This document shows positions 43,040-52,052 of a stretch of DNA of 64,000 bases, piece after piece. Position numbers and translations under genes: made by a program. The stretch spans positions 271,986-335,985 of the forward strand of contig CAWDXZ010000003.1 in assembly GCA_963806455.1 (NCBI GenBank), read 5' to 3'. How positions within the stretch are numbered: the stretch's first letter is position 1; every line of letters begins with the position of its first letter. The notes under the pieces are model-generated. The model was not told where the DNA came from and ran no database searches. It saw only the letters and a program-made list of their open reading frames with translations. The DNA comes from Bog-756 sp963806455. Lineage in GTDB: Bacteria > Actinomycetota > Acidimicrobiia > Acidimicrobiales > RAAP-2.

Positions 43040-44450
43040 AGGTCGGCGCCCCGGGGGCCACCATCGGCCAGGGCCGTTGGCGCTCGGCGATCCGGGCCAG
43101 GTCGAGGAGGAGCTGCTCCTCGTGGTGGCGGCCGATGACCTGCAGGCCGACAGGCAGGCCGTCGACGGTCCCGGCCGGGATGGAGACGGCCGGGTTGCCG
43201 GTGAGGTTGGCCGGGATGGTGAGGGCGCCGTTGTTGCCGATGGCCTTGTCCAGGCCGTGCTCGGCGATCAGGTCGATCTCCCCGACCCTGGTGGGCATGG
43301 GCCCCTCGGCGCCGAAAGCCACGTCGGGATTGGCGGCGGCGAAGACGAAGTCGGCCCGGTCGAAGAGATCGGCCATGCGCTCGTTGACCTGGATGCGCAG
43401 CATCTCGGTGGCCCCCGCCGTCTGCACGTCGAGGTTGTGGGTGGCGAGGTTCATCCCCAACTGGATCTCGGGCATGAGGTCGTCGTTGCACCCGGGGTAG
43501 CGGTCACCGAGCTCACCGGCCAGCCCGATGAGATTCGACATGGCCCACTCCAGGCCGACCTGGGGCAGCTCGACGGCCACGTCGACCCGGGCGAGACCGG
43601 CATCGGCGACGAGCGCCTCGGCCGCCTCCATCACCAGGGCGGCCACCCGGGGCTCGACGATGGCCGCGCCGAGGCCGATCGAGACGACCGCCCGTTTGCC
43701 GGCCAGCTCGAAGGAGTCGAGGCCGTCCTCCCAACCGCCGACCCGGGGCAGGCTGAGGGTGTCTCGCGGGTCGAACCCGTTGCACACGTCGAACCAGCGG
43801 GCGGTGTCCCGCACCGAGCGCGACACGCACCCGACCACCACGGTGAGCGGCGGTTGCAACGTGCCCGGGCCTCTCGGGATGCGCCCGTAGGTCGACTTGA
43901 GGCCGAACAGTCCGGTGAAGCCGGCGGGGATACGGATCGAGCCTCCGCCGTCGCCCCCGCTGGCGATGGGGAGGAGCCCGCCGGCCACCGCCGCGGCCGA
44001 CCCGCCCGAGGACCCGCCCGGGGTGCGCTCGGGGTTCCACGGGTTGCGGGTGGTGCCGTGGAGCTTGGTGTGGGTGCAGTTGATCCCGCCGAACTCGGAG
44101 GCGGTGGTCTGGCCGGCCAGCACCGCGCCGGCGGCCCGAAGCCTGGCGACCTGGGTCGTGTCGCGCTCGGCCACCCGGTCCTTGAACACCAGGGAGGCTT
44201 CGGTGTAGGGCCAGCCGGCGACGGTCTCGAGCTCCTTGACGCCCATCGGGACCCCGCCGAAGGGGAGGGAGACATCGGCCGCTGCCGCCGTGGCCCGGGC
44301 CGCATCGACGTCCAGATGGCTGAAGGCGTTGAGCCCGGAGGCGTCGATGGCCGCCACCGAGGCGTCGAGGGCCTCGACCGGGCTGAGGGCTCCGGCCCGG
44401 AACGCGTCGACCAGGGAGCACGCGTCCCCGAGCCAGGGTTGATCGATCAC
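43038..44450 (-). CDS. Amidase signature family enzyme
   Basis: A 470-aa amidase. The Ser-cisSer-Lys triad is visible: Lys in PMGVKELETVAG, and the serines in the signature ERTPGGSSGGSAAAVAGGLLPIASGGDGGGSIRIPA (in part). DACSLVDAFRAGALSPVEALDASVAAID is the usual N-terminal helix pair. Enzymes of this family hydrolyse amides from aliphatic to aryl; this one resembles AtzF/GatA-like general amidases outside tRNA amidation, because no gatB/gatC is adjacent. GTG 44450 chosen; a longer frame is antisense to ppgK. Confidence 0.92.
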   Translation of the reverse strand: MIDQPWLGDACSLVDAFRAGALSPVEALDASVAAIDASGLNAFSHLDVDAARATAAAADVSLPFGGVPMGVKELETVAGWPYTEASLVFKDRVAERDTTQVARLRAAGAVLAGQTTASEFGGINCTHTKLHGTTRNPWNPERTPGGSSGGSAAAVAGGLLPIASGGDGGGSIRIPAGFTGLFGLKSTYGRIPRGPGTLQPPLTVVVGCVSRSVRDTARWFDVCNGFDPRDTLSLPRVGGWEDGLDSFELAGKRAVVSIGLGAAIVEPRVAALVMEAAEALVADAGLARVDVAVELPQVGLEWAMSNLIGLAGELGDRYPGCNDDLMPEIQLGMNLATHNLDVQTAGATEMLRIQVNERMADLFDRADFVFAAANPDVAFGAEGPMPTRVGEIDLIAEHGLDKAIGNNGALTIPANLTGNPAVSIPAGTVDGLPVGLQVIGRHHEEQLLLDLARIAERQRPWPMVAPGAPT

Positions 44451-44522
44451 GGACGCCGACGCTAATGGCCGTGCCGCGCCGATGCGACCCCGGCGCGGGT
44501 CGACCGGCGTAGCGTGGGTGCC

Positions 44523-45341
44523 ATGAGCGACGACGAGCACACCGGGCCGCCGGCGGACACGGTGGGCGGCCCTCGCCGACCCTTCACCCTCGGGGTCGAC
44601 ATCGGGGGGACCGGCCTCAAGGCCTCGGTGGTCGACGCCGACGCCGTCATGGTCGCCGACCGGGTGAAGGTGCCGACGACCTACCCGATGCCACCCGACA
44701 AGCTGGTCACGGTGCTGACCAAGCTGGTGGCGCCGCTGCCGGCCAGCGAGCGGGCCTCGGTGGGCTTCCCCGGTATGGTGCGCGACGGACGGGTCCTCTC
44801 CGCCCCGCACTTCTCGACCAAAAGCGGACCGGGCAGCCCGACCGACCCCGAGCTCGCCTCGCTGTGGTCCGGGTTCGATCTCGCCACCGCGCTGTCCGAG
44901 GCGTTCGGCCTGCCCACCAAGGTGGCCAACGACGCCGACATCCAGGGGGCGGCGGTGGTCAAGGGCGACGGGCTCGAGCTCGCCGTCACCCTCGGAACCG
45001 GGTTCGGGACCGGGCTCTTCTACCGGGGACAGCTCATGCCCCACCTCGAGATCGCCCACCAGCCCTTCCGCAAGGGCGAGACCTACAACGAGCAATTGGG
45101 GGAGGCGACCCGCAAGGAGATCGGTGAGGAACGCTGGAACAAGCGGGTGCTGAAGGCCATCGCCAACCTGCGGGCCCTGATGTTCTTCGACCATCTCTAC
45201 ATCGGGGGGGGCAACTCGCGTCGGCTCAACCGGGACGGCCTCGACGACGACGTGACCATCGTCGACAACACGGCCGGCATCCTCGGGAGCGTGAAGCTGT
45301 GGACGTCGGACCACGTGGGGGTCAACGAACCCGGCACGTAG
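44523..45341 (+). CDS. ppgK: Polyphosphate glucokinase
   Basis: A 272-aa ROK-type sugar kinase resembling the actinobacterial polyphosphate/ATP glucokinase: LGVDIGGTGLKASVVD (phosphate-1), GFPGMVRDGRVLSAPHF, PTKVANDADIQGAA with the catalytic Asp, VTLGTGFGTGLFYRG, and HLEIAHQPFRKGETYNEQLG. It phosphorylates glucose with polyphosphate. ATG 44523 is preferred over a GTG nine bases upstream. Convergent with a CHAD-domain gene, also linked to polyphosphate. Confidence 0.93.
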   Translation: MSDDEHTGPPADTVGGPRRPFTLGVDIGGTGLKASVVDADAVMVADRVKVPTTYPMPPDKLVTVLTKLVAPLPASERASVGFPGMVRDGRVLSAPHFSTKSGPGSPTDPELASLWSGFDLATALSEAFGLPTKVANDADIQGAAVVKGDGLELAVTLGTGFGTGLFYRGQLMPHLEIAHQPFRKGETYNEQLGEATRKEIGEERWNKRVLKAIANLRALMFFDHLYIGGGNSRRLNRDGLDDDVTIVDNTAGILGSVKLWTSDHVGVNEPGT

Positions 45342-45385
45342 ACGGCCCGGTCAGGTTCGCGGTGCGGCTCGGCCGGTCAGGGGCC

Positions 45386-46447
45386 TTAGGCGTGCCAGCG
45401 CCTCCACCGGCGCTCGACCTCCTTGAGCTCCCGCTTCCACCCCTTCCGGGCGGCCGCGGCCGCCTCTCGTTCCACGCGCACCAGCCGCCCGAGGGGCTCG
45501 GCCAGGTCGGGCCGCTCGCGGGCCAGCTCCTCGAACCAGGCGATCGAGAAGACGGCGTCGTGCAGGTCCCCGAGCTTGATCTGCAGGCGCTCCGCCGCCC
45601 GGGCCGTCTTGTGGGCCGGGCCGTCCCCGATGAGGGCGACGGTCTCGCAGCCGTAGCGCAGGTCCTTCATCCGGATGCGCAAGGTGTGCAGGTTGACGTC
45701 GCTCGGGTCCTTGCGGGCGCTCCGGGCCGCGCCCCGCAGGTCCTGCCAGGCACGCCGGAGCATGACGGGCAGCACGTCCTCGGCCGGGCGGGCCGCCTTG
45801 GGCTTGAAGTCCGGGCCGTCCCACAGCACCATCATCTGCTCGGTCAGCTGGAAGCGGCGGGCACCTCCCTGGTGCTTGGCGATGTCGGTCAGGGTGTCGG
45901 CCAGCCGGGCCGAGACCACCGACTCGATGCGGAGGACCTCGTCCGGCTCGATGACACCGGGCCCCTTGCCCGTCACGACGTCCCGGATGATGTGGAGGTC
46001 CCTCGAGCCGCCCAGGCAGCGTCCGTACCAGGCCAGCTCGGCCCGGAGGGAGGTGTCCCAGCCGGGGTCGACGGCCAACCGGAAGGTCCGCAGGTTGGAG
46101 CGGATGCGCCGCATGGCCACCCGGGTCTGGTGGATGCGTTCGGTGTCGGTCCGGCGCCGTCGGGCCTGCTCGGGCGCGGGCCCGACCGTCTGGGCCCACA
46201 ACGGGCGGGGGCTGGTCCGGACGCTGAGCGAGTCGACCGTCTCGCACCACGCCGAGTCGTCGGCGAGCTCGGTGTCCAGGTCGTTCAACAGGAAGGCCCG
46301 GGCCGAGGCGGCCAACACCCGGTGCAGCACGGCACCGGCGGTGGGACGGGCGATGGCCTCGGGCCCGAGCGGGACGAAGCCCGGTCCGACGGCGGCCAGC
46401 GCGTCCGCCACGGGTTGGTGACCCTCTGGTGCCGGCTCGACTGCCAT
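45386..46447 (-). CDS. CHAD-domain protein (polyphosphate-binding)
   Basis: A 353-aa helical protein with the conserved histidine/basic pattern of CHAD domains: ERIHQTRVAMRRIRSNLRTF, ELAWYGRCLGGSRDLHIIRD, LHTLRIRMKDLRYGCET and LGDLHDAVFSIAWFEEL. CHAD domains bind polyphosphate through basic surfaces and locate to polyP granules. There is no CYTH domain in this protein, although CYTH-CHAD fusions are common. ATG 46447. Opposite ppgK, convergent with 44 bases between. Confidence 0.9.
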   Translation of the reverse strand: MAVEPAPEGHQPVADALAAVGPGFVPLGPEAIARPTAGAVLHRVLAASARAFLLNDLDTELADDSAWCETVDSLSVRTSPRPLWAQTVGPAPEQARRRRTDTERIHQTRVAMRRIRSNLRTFRLAVDPGWDTSLRAELAWYGRCLGGSRDLHIIRDVVTGKGPGVIEPDEVLRIESVVSARLADTLTDIAKHQGGARRFQLTEQMMVLWDGPDFKPKAARPAEDVLPVMLRRAWQDLRGAARSARKDPSDVNLHTLRIRMKDLRYGCETVALIGDGPAHKTARAAERLQIKLGDLHDAVFSIAWFEELARERPDLAEPLGRLVRVEREAAAAARKGWKRELKEVERRWRRWHA

Positions 46448-46538
46448 GCCCACGACCTCCCGGGCCAAGACTACCGGGGCCCGATCGGGAGCTCCGGCAC
46501 CGGGACCGCCCGCCGCCGGCCCGTCTACGGTGGTCGGG

Positions 46539-47483
46539 GTGCACGCCGTGACCATCGTGGACGGGGATCTCCGCTGGCAGGAGCACCCCGACCCGGAGCC
46601 CGGGGAGGGTGAGGTACTGGTGTCGGTGGCCGCCGCCGGCATCAACGCCGCCGACCTCATGCAGCAGCGGGGCCTGTACCCGGCGCCTCCCGGGTGGCCG
46701 GCGGACATCCCGGGTATGGAATTCGCCGGTGCGGTGGTGGGGCTCGGGCCGGGGACCGAGCACACCGCGGTGGGCGACCGGGTCATGGCCCTGGCCGGCG
46801 GGGGGGCCCAGGCCGAGCTCATCGCCGTTCCCGAGAGTGCCCTCCTCGCCGTTCCCGAGGAGATCCCCTGGGACCAGGCCGGCGGGTTCCCCGAGGCCTT
46901 CGCCACCGCCTATGACGCCCTGTTCACCCAGGCCGGCCTGGTGGCCGGGGAGCGGGTCCTCATCTCGGGGGCGGCCGGTGGGGTGGGGACGGCGGCGGTG
47001 CAGCTGGCCCATGCCGCCGGGGCCCACGTGGTGGCCTCGGTCCGGTCGGCCGACCGCCACCGGCAGGTGGCCGAGCTGGGGGCCGACGAGGTGGTCCTGC
47101 CCGACGAGGCGACCGGGCGCGGTCCCTTCGACGTCTCTCTCGAGCTGGTCGGCGCCCCCGGAGTGGCCGCCGTCCTCCCGCACCTGGCCACCGGGGGCCG
47201 GGTCGTGGTCATCGGTGTCGGCGGCGGGGCCAAGGTGGAGCTCAACCTGTTGACCCTGATGGGCAGCCGGTCGACCGTCCGGGGGTCGACGCTGCGCTCG
47301 CGTACCACCGAGGAGAAGGCGGCGGTGGCCCGGGCCGTGGGGGAGTACGCCGTGGCCCTGCTGGCCGAAGGCGAGGTGCTGGTCCCGGTGGCCGAGCGGA
47401 TCCCCATGGAGCGGGCCGCCGAGGGCTACGAGCGGTTCTCCTCGGGGGGGAAGTTCGGGAAGCTGGTCCTCGTCACCGGCTGA
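46539..47483 (+). CDS. Quinone oxidoreductase-like medium-chain dehydrogenase
   Basis: A 314-aa zinc-independent medium-chain reductase. GEGEVLVSVAAAGINAADLMQQRGLYP and DIPGMEFAGAVVGLG form the catalytic domain, ISGAAGGVGTAAVQLA is the NADPH-binding Rossmann motif, and PMERAAEGYERFSSGGKFGKLVL ends it as in NAD(P)H:quinone oxidoreductases. No zinc-ligand cysteines are seen. GTG 46539 is used; a possible ATG at 46446 would add a Pro/Ala-rich tail and overlap the divergent CHAD start. Confidence 0.9.
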   Translation: MHAVTIVDGDLRWQEHPDPEPGEGEVLVSVAAAGINAADLMQQRGLYPAPPGWPADIPGMEFAGAVVGLGPGTEHTAVGDRVMALAGGGAQAELIAVPESALLAVPEEIPWDQAGGFPEAFATAYDALFTQAGLVAGERVLISGAAGGVGTAAVQLAHAAGAHVVASVRSADRHRQVAELGADEVVLPDEATGRGPFDVSLELVGAPGVAAVLPHLATGGRVVVIGVGGGAKVELNLLTLMGSRSTVRGSTLRSRTTEEKAAVARAVGEYAVALLAEGEVLVPVAERIPMERAAEGYERFSSGGKFGKLVLVTG

Positions 47484-47504
47484 CGCCTCCGCCGAGGCGA
47501 CGCG

Positions 47505-48701
47505 TCACGTCGAGACGATGACCGACGAGCCGTGGCCGAACAGACCCTGGTTGGCCGTCACCCCCACCCGGGCCCCCTCGACCTGCCGCCCGGCGGCCTG
47601 TCCCCGCAGCTGCCAGACCAGCTCGCAGACCTGGGCGATGGCCTGGGCCGGGATGGCCTCGCCGAAGCAGGAGAGGCCACCGCTCGGGTTGACCGGGATG
47701 CGGCCGCCCACCGTGGTGTCGCCGTCCCGGAGCAGGCGTTCCGCCTCGCCCTCCTTGCACAGGCCGATGTCCTCGTACCAGTCCAGTTCGAGGGCGGACG
47801 ACAGGTCGTAGACCTCGGCCAGGTCGACGTCCTCGGGGCCGATGCCGGCCTCCTCATAGGCGGCCCGGGCCACCGACTGCTTGAAGGTGGGTCCGACCGA
47901 GGCGGCGGCGGCGGCCGAGTCGGTCGAGAAGTTGGGCATCTCGATGACGGTCTGCGGAAAGCGGGGGGTGACCGTGGAGACGGCGTCGATGGTCACCGGG
48001 TCACCGGCGCCGTGACGCCGGGCGAACGCCATGCTGGCGAGGACCAGGGCGGCCCCGCCGTCGGAGGTGGCGCAGATCTCGAGGAGCCGAAGGGGGTCGG
48101 CCACCATCGGGGACCCGAGGACCTCCTCGGCGGTGACCTCCTTGCGGTAGCGGGCGTTGGGGTTGGCCAGGCCGTGCCGGGCGTTCTTGACCTTGACGGC
48201 GGCGAAGTCGGCCTCGGTGGCACCGGAGAGCTCCATGCGCCGGCGGGCGTAGAGGGCGAAGTAGGTGGGGTTGGTGGCCCCCAGCAGATGGAAGCGAAGC
48301 CAGTCCGGGTCGTCGTGGCGGTCCCCCCCGACCGGGGCGAAGAACCCCTTCGGGGTGGTGTCGGCCCCGACCACCAGGGCCACGTCGCACAGGCCGGCGA
48401 GGATCTGGGCCCGGGCGTTGGCGATGGCCTGGGCCCCCGACGCGCAGGCGGCGTAGGACGAGGACACCCGGGCACCCGTCCAGCCCAGGGCCTGGGCGAA
48501 GGTGGCACCGGCCACGAAGCCGGGGTAGCCGTTGCGGATGGTGTCGGCCCCGGCCACGAAGTCCACATCGGTCCAGGCCAGGCCGGCGTCGCGCAGGGCG
48601 TCGCCGGCCGCGGCCAGCCCGTACTCGACGAAGTTGCGGCCCCATTTGCCCCAGGGGTGCATCCCGGCGCCGAGCACGGCGATGCGCCGGTCGTCAAGCA
48701 C
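47505..48701 (-). CDS. Thiolase-superfamily acyl-CoA enzyme (lipid-transfer type)
   Basis: A 398-aa thiolase-fold protein of the SCP-x/Ltp class. SSYAACASGAQAIANA carries Cys86 at the nucleophile position; AEVYDLSSALELDWYEDIGLCKEGE and NPSGGLSCFGEAIPAQAIAQ are the C-terminal motifs, the latter replacing the GGHPxGATG of classical thiolases. Such proteins act with DUF35 partners as thiolases or retro-aldolases in steroid and fatty-acyl breakdown. GTG 48701 overlaps the DUF35 gene by 8 bases, so the pair is coupled. Confidence 0.9.
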   Translation of the reverse strand: MLDDRRIAVLGAGMHPWGKWGRNFVEYGLAAAGDALRDAGLAWTDVDFVAGADTIRNGYPGFVAGATFAQALGWTGARVSSSYAACASGAQAIANARAQILAGLCDVALVVGADTTPKGFFAPVGGDRHDDPDWLRFHLLGATNPTYFALYARRRMELSGATEADFAAVKVKNARHGLANPNARYRKEVTAEEVLGSPMVADPLRLLEICATSDGGAALVLASMAFARRHGAGDPVTIDAVSTVTPRFPQTVIEMPNFSTDSAAAAASVGPTFKQSVARAAYEEAGIGPEDVDLAEVYDLSSALELDWYEDIGLCKEGEAERLLRDGDTTVGGRIPVNPSGGLSCFGEAIPAQAIAQVCELVWQLRGQAAGRQVEGARVGVTANQGLFGHGSSVIVST

Positions 48702-49143
48702 CGGCCAGGCTCCGGGGGCGCCATTTCCACACCAGGTACTCGTGCTCGTCGTCCTCGTAGAGGGTGTCGAGCATCAGCTCCATCTCCTGGCCGACGTGGA
48801 GCCCGTCGACGCCGGTGCCGTCGGCCACCTGGCCCATGACGACCATCTGCTCGGCGGCCAATTCCACCGCGGCGATGGCGAAGGGGACATAGGGGTCGGC
48901 CGCCCGGTAGGGGTCGGGGGGCTGGTAGCAGGCGTCGGTGTAGGACCACACCGTGCCGCTCCGGCTCAGTTCGGTCTCCTTGAACTCGCTGCCGGAGCAT
49001 TCGGGGTTCCGGCAGAAGAAGGTCTCCCTGGGGAAGGCGAAGTTGCCGCAGGTGGTGCACCTGCTCCCGAGCAAGGCCGGGGCCTGCTCGTCGAGGGTGA
49101 ACCACCCCTCGATGGCCGGCAGTCGGGATTTGGCCGGGGACAT
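48694..49143 (-). CDS. DUF35 (Zn-ribbon/OB-fold) acyl-CoA-associated protein
   Basis: A 149-aa protein with an N-terminal rubredoxin-like zinc ribbon (CTTCGNF and CRNPECSGSEF) and an OB fold (TVWSYTDACYQPPDPY, VPFAIAAVEL, GQVADGTGVDGLHVGQEMELML). DUF35 proteins pair with thiolase-like enzymes; in Ltp2 complexes they are essential for retro-aldol activity. Overlaps the thiolase start. It lies 118 bases after the CoA-transferase gene on the same strand. Confidence 0.9.
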   Translation of the reverse strand: MSPAKSRLPAIEGWFTLDEQAPALLGSRCTTCGNFAFPRETFFCRNPECSGSEFKETELSRSGTVWSYTDACYQPPDPYRAADPYVPFAIAAVELAAEQMVVMGQVADGTGVDGLHVGQEMELMLDTLYEDDEHEYLVWKWRPRSLAGA

Positions 49144-49261
49144 TTCCGGATACTAACGCCCGGGTGGCCGGGGGAGCCGGGCCGGCCCGGCTCCGGGGGT
49201 GGTACCGGCGGCGTTGCGGGCGGTGGTGCCGGCACGAGCGACGTTCACCGTCGGCACCCGG

Positions 49262-50506
49262 TCAGGACGACCCGCCGCCGAGGCCACCCCGGGCCCGCGA
49301 CTCGGCGATGCGGTCGTCGTCCCAGCCGAGGACGTCCCGGAGCACCACGTCGGTGTGCTCGCCCACCGTCGGGGCGTGGGACGGCGTGGGAAGCTGCTCG
49401 CCCACGAACTTGATCGGGGTCGGCAGCTGGTCGGCCCCCAGCTGGTTCCGGGAGAACCAGTGGAACCGGTCGTGGAACTGGGGGTCCTCGGCGATGGTCT
49501 TCGGGGAGTTGACCGGGCTCACCGGGAAGTTGGCCGTCACCCCGAAGTCGATCCACTCCTCGGCCGTGCGGGTGCGGAAGATGGCCCGCAGCTCGGTCCG
49601 CAGCTCGGTGTTGTTGCGGGCGTGGTCGGCGAACTTCGAGCCGGGCCACCGCTCGAAGAGGTCCATGCGGCCGACGGCGCCGCAGAAGTTCTTCCAGAAG
49701 GCCTGTTCCGAGGCCATGAAGAGGACGTACCGTCCGTCCTTGGCCTCGTAGACCTGGTACCGCACCCCTTCGACCATGCCGGCCGTGCCCGGGGCGCGGC
49801 GTTCGTAGTCGTCCGCCTTGTTGCCGGTCACCTCGGACTCCGGGCGCTCGTAGGCTTTCCACGTCTCGCTCCGGTACCAGTCCATGGCCGCGGCCGCGTC
49901 GGACTGGGCCAGTTCGAGGAAGGAGCCCCGACCGGTGGTCCGGGCCCGGAGGACGGCGGCCAGGATTCCGAGGGCACCGAAGAGCGGTCCGGCGTGGATG
50001 CCCATCGAGGCGTGCTCGGGCAGGTAGGCGAACCCGTCCGCGTCCAGCTGGGGGGAGACGATGCCGGCCCAGGTGTCGAAGGCGATCCCGTGGGCGGGGA
50101 GGTCCCGGTAGGGGCCGGTCATGCCGTAGCCGGAGATGGTGCAGAAGACGAGCTTGGGGTTGAGCGTGCGCAGTTGCTCGTAGCCGACGCCACGGCGGGC
50201 CAGACCGCCGGGGCGCATGGCCTCGACCACGACGTCGGCCACCTTGGCCAGCTCCTTGAAGGTCGAGACGTCCTCCTCGTTGCGAAGGTCCATCACGATG
50301 CTCCGCTTGCCCCGGTTGATGTGGAGGTGCATGAGCGAGACGCCGTCGATGATCGGCCAGGTCATCTCCCGGATGTAGTCCCCCGACGGAGGCTCGACCT
50401 TGATCACCTCGGCACCGAGGTCGACCAGCGGCATGGTGATGGCCGCCGGGCCCAGGGCCGAGCACTCGATGATCCGGATCCCGTGCAGGGGGGCGTCGAC
50501 TGGCAT
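49262..50506 (-). CDS. CaiB/BaiF family (class III) CoA-transferase
   Basis: A 414-aa CoA-transferase. IRIIECSALGPAAITMPLVDLGAEVIKVEPP and LHINRGKRSIVMDL are family hallmarks; the catalytic Asp is in FLELAQSDAAAA; NPKLVFCTISGYGMTGPY is the CoA-loop region. These enzymes move CoA from a donor such as succinyl-CoA to a carboxylic acid. Probably first gene of an operon with DUF35 and the thiolase, driven by the promoter at 50542-50564. ATG 50506. Substrate unknown; bile/steroid or terpene acids would fit but are not shown. Confidence 0.92.
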   Translation of the reverse strand: MPVDAPLHGIRIIECSALGPAAITMPLVDLGAEVIKVEPPSGDYIREMTWPIIDGVSLMHLHINRGKRSIVMDLRNEEDVSTFKELAKVADVVVEAMRPGGLARRGVGYEQLRTLNPKLVFCTISGYGMTGPYRDLPAHGIAFDTWAGIVSPQLDADGFAYLPEHASMGIHAGPLFGALGILAAVLRARTTGRGSFLELAQSDAAAAMDWYRSETWKAYERPESEVTGNKADDYERRAPGTAGMVEGVRYQVYEAKDGRYVLFMASEQAFWKNFCGAVGRMDLFERWPGSKFADHARNNTELRTELRAIFRTRTAEEWIDFGVTANFPVSPVNSPKTIAEDPQFHDRFHWFSRNQLGADQLPTPIKFVGEQLPTPSHAPTVGEHTDVVLRDVLGWDDDRIAESRARGGLGGGSS

Positions 50507-50541
50507 GTGTCGCGAAGGCCTTTCGAGCTGAGGGTGGCCGA

Positions 50542-50564
50542 ACTATATCTGACGCTCTGTCAGA
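50542..50564 (-). promoter_or_regulatory. Promoter with 17-bp palindromic operator (TetR-type) for the CoA-transferase operon
   Basis: TCTGAC-GCTCT-GTCAGA at 50548-50564 has perfect 6-base arms. On the minus strand it is followed at once by a -10 box TATAGT (50547-50542), so the palindrome fills the 17-base spacer of the promoter. The site is about 40 bases upstream of the CoA-transferase ATG. Palindromes of this form are typical TetR-family operators; no TetR gene is in the window. Confidence 0.7.
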
Positions 50565-50713
50565 ACCTCCGGCCTCTTGTCGCGCGGGCCAGCGCCCCCA
50601 GCGTCTGCTGGCGGTGGCTCGGATAGAGTGGGCCCTCCGCTCCAGCCCGACCCCGGGGTCGTTCGCAGGGCCACATCCTGCCTTCGCTTCGTCGGTTCGG
50701 GGTGCGGCAACCA

Positions 50714-50790
50714 GCGCTCGTAGCTCAACGGACTAGAGCATCTGACTACGGATCAGAAGGTTGGGGGTTCGAATCCCTCCGAGCGCGCCA
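50714..50790 (+). tRNA. tRNA-Arg (ACG)
   Basis: Acceptor GCGCTCG pairs with CGAGCGC, D-stem GCTC/GAGC, anticodon stem TCTGA/TCAGA around CTACGGA (anticodon ACG, read as ICG), T-loop TTCGAAT, discriminator G and an encoded CCA (50788-50790). Its 3' half is the integration site of the island that follows. Confidence 0.95.
50751..50788 (+). other. attL: tRNA-Arg 3' end at left junction of the island
   Basis: The 38 bases from GATCAGAAGG to the acceptor end match 62125-62162 at 33 positions without gaps. A tyrosine integrase remnant starts 90 bases downstream, the standard arrangement for tRNA-targeted islands. Confidence 0.75.
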
Positions 50791-50880
50791 CCAGTAGTTC
50801 CAGGTTAGAGGCTACAAACGGGCTCCGTGTCGGACTGGGGATCCGCCACTCATCCCTAGATCTCTTCCTACTTTTCGGGC

Positions 50881-52052
50881 ATGGCGTGGGGGAAAGGAAC
50901 CAGGCGCGAGCGGCGCCCTGGCGTCTGGGAGAACCGTATCGCCGTCGGCGTCGATCCGGTCTCGGGACGCACGGCGCATCGCTCCTTCGTCTTCCGCGGT
51001 GACGTCGGGCAGGCCGAGGCACGCCGGCTGGAGTTGGCGGCCGAGTGGGCCGAACGCCGAGCCGTCCGCAGAGCCGCCCCGTTCCTCACCGTCGGCGAGC
51101 TCCTCGAGCGCTGGATGTGCGCCCACCACGACTGGCGGCCGGCCACGTGGATCTCGGCCCGTTCCAACGCGAAGGCCCTGTGAGCGGATCGGCTGGCCGT
51201 GCGGCGGGTGACGACGCTCACTCCCGAAGTCGTCCGGGCCGCGATGGCCTGCTGGGCGGCGGCCGGTGCCTCGGTGGCGGTGATCTCTGGCCGCTTTCGT
51301 GTCCTGCGTTCGGCCGTCGGCTGGGCGCACGTGGAGCGGATCGTGGACGTAAATCCGCTGGCGGGTATGCGCGGACCCACTCGGCCCGGGACCCGGTTGC
51401 ATCCCAACGCCGACGAGGTCGTCCGCCTGCTCCGAGCGTCCGAACTCCGGGTGGCAGAGGCGACGGCCGACTGGGAAACGACCGCCCGGCCCGGGCCCGG
51501 CTGCACAAGGCCGAGCAGCTCCGTCTGCTCGTGCGTCTGGCGGCGGACTCGGGTGCAAGGCGAGGCGAGCTGGCGGCGCTCCGGTTCAGTGACCTCGACG
51601 GTCGGATCCTCACCATCGAGCGAGGCCTGTCGGGAGAGGAGTTGGGACCGACGAAGATCGTCCGCACCCGGCGGCTGACCCTGGGCCGCAGCACGGTTTC
51701 CCTCTGGGAGTCGTCGGCCCACGCCTGGCGGGAGCGGCTTCCCGATGGAGTGGAGCTGGGTGAGTGGGTCTTCTCGACCGAAGCCACCCACAACAACCGG
51801 CTCACGGCCGGGGGTCTCGGCCATTGGTTCGCGGAGCTTCGGACAGAGGCGGGCGTGCCAGGGGCAAGCCTGCCTCGCCTGCGCCACAGCGTGGCCACCT
51901 TCCTCGTCGGCCGTGGCGAACTGTTGCGGGCCCAGCAGCGTCTGGGGCACCGAGATCCCTCGACGACGTTGCGCAACTACGCCCATGCATTGCCTCTGGA
52001 GGACGAGGAGGTGGCGGACGACATCGACGAGCTGCTCCGGTTGCCCAGTTGA
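50881..52052 (+). pseudogene. Tyrosine recombinase/integrase, broken by an in-frame stop and a frameshift
   Basis: ATG 50881 opens an Arg-rich arm-binding region (TRRERRPGVWENRIAVGVDP) as in phage-type integrases. An in-frame TGA at 51181-51183 interrupts it, yet the same frame resumes with a core-binding region (LTPEVVRAAMACWAAAG). Near 51488-51500 one base is missing; the catalytic domain continues in another frame with the first Arg in DSGARRGELAALRFSD, the RH box in LPRLRHSVATFLVGRG, and the nucleophile Tyr in LGHRDPSTTLRNYAH, ending at 52052. All catalytic residues seem present, so inactivation is by the two lesions. Next to tRNA-Arg. Confidence 0.85.

Noticed and set aside
51181..51183. 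In-frame TGA in the integrase as a possible selenocysteine codon
   Set aside because: Tyrosine recombinases do not contain selenocysteine, no SECIS-like hairpin is evident, and a second lesion follows downstream.
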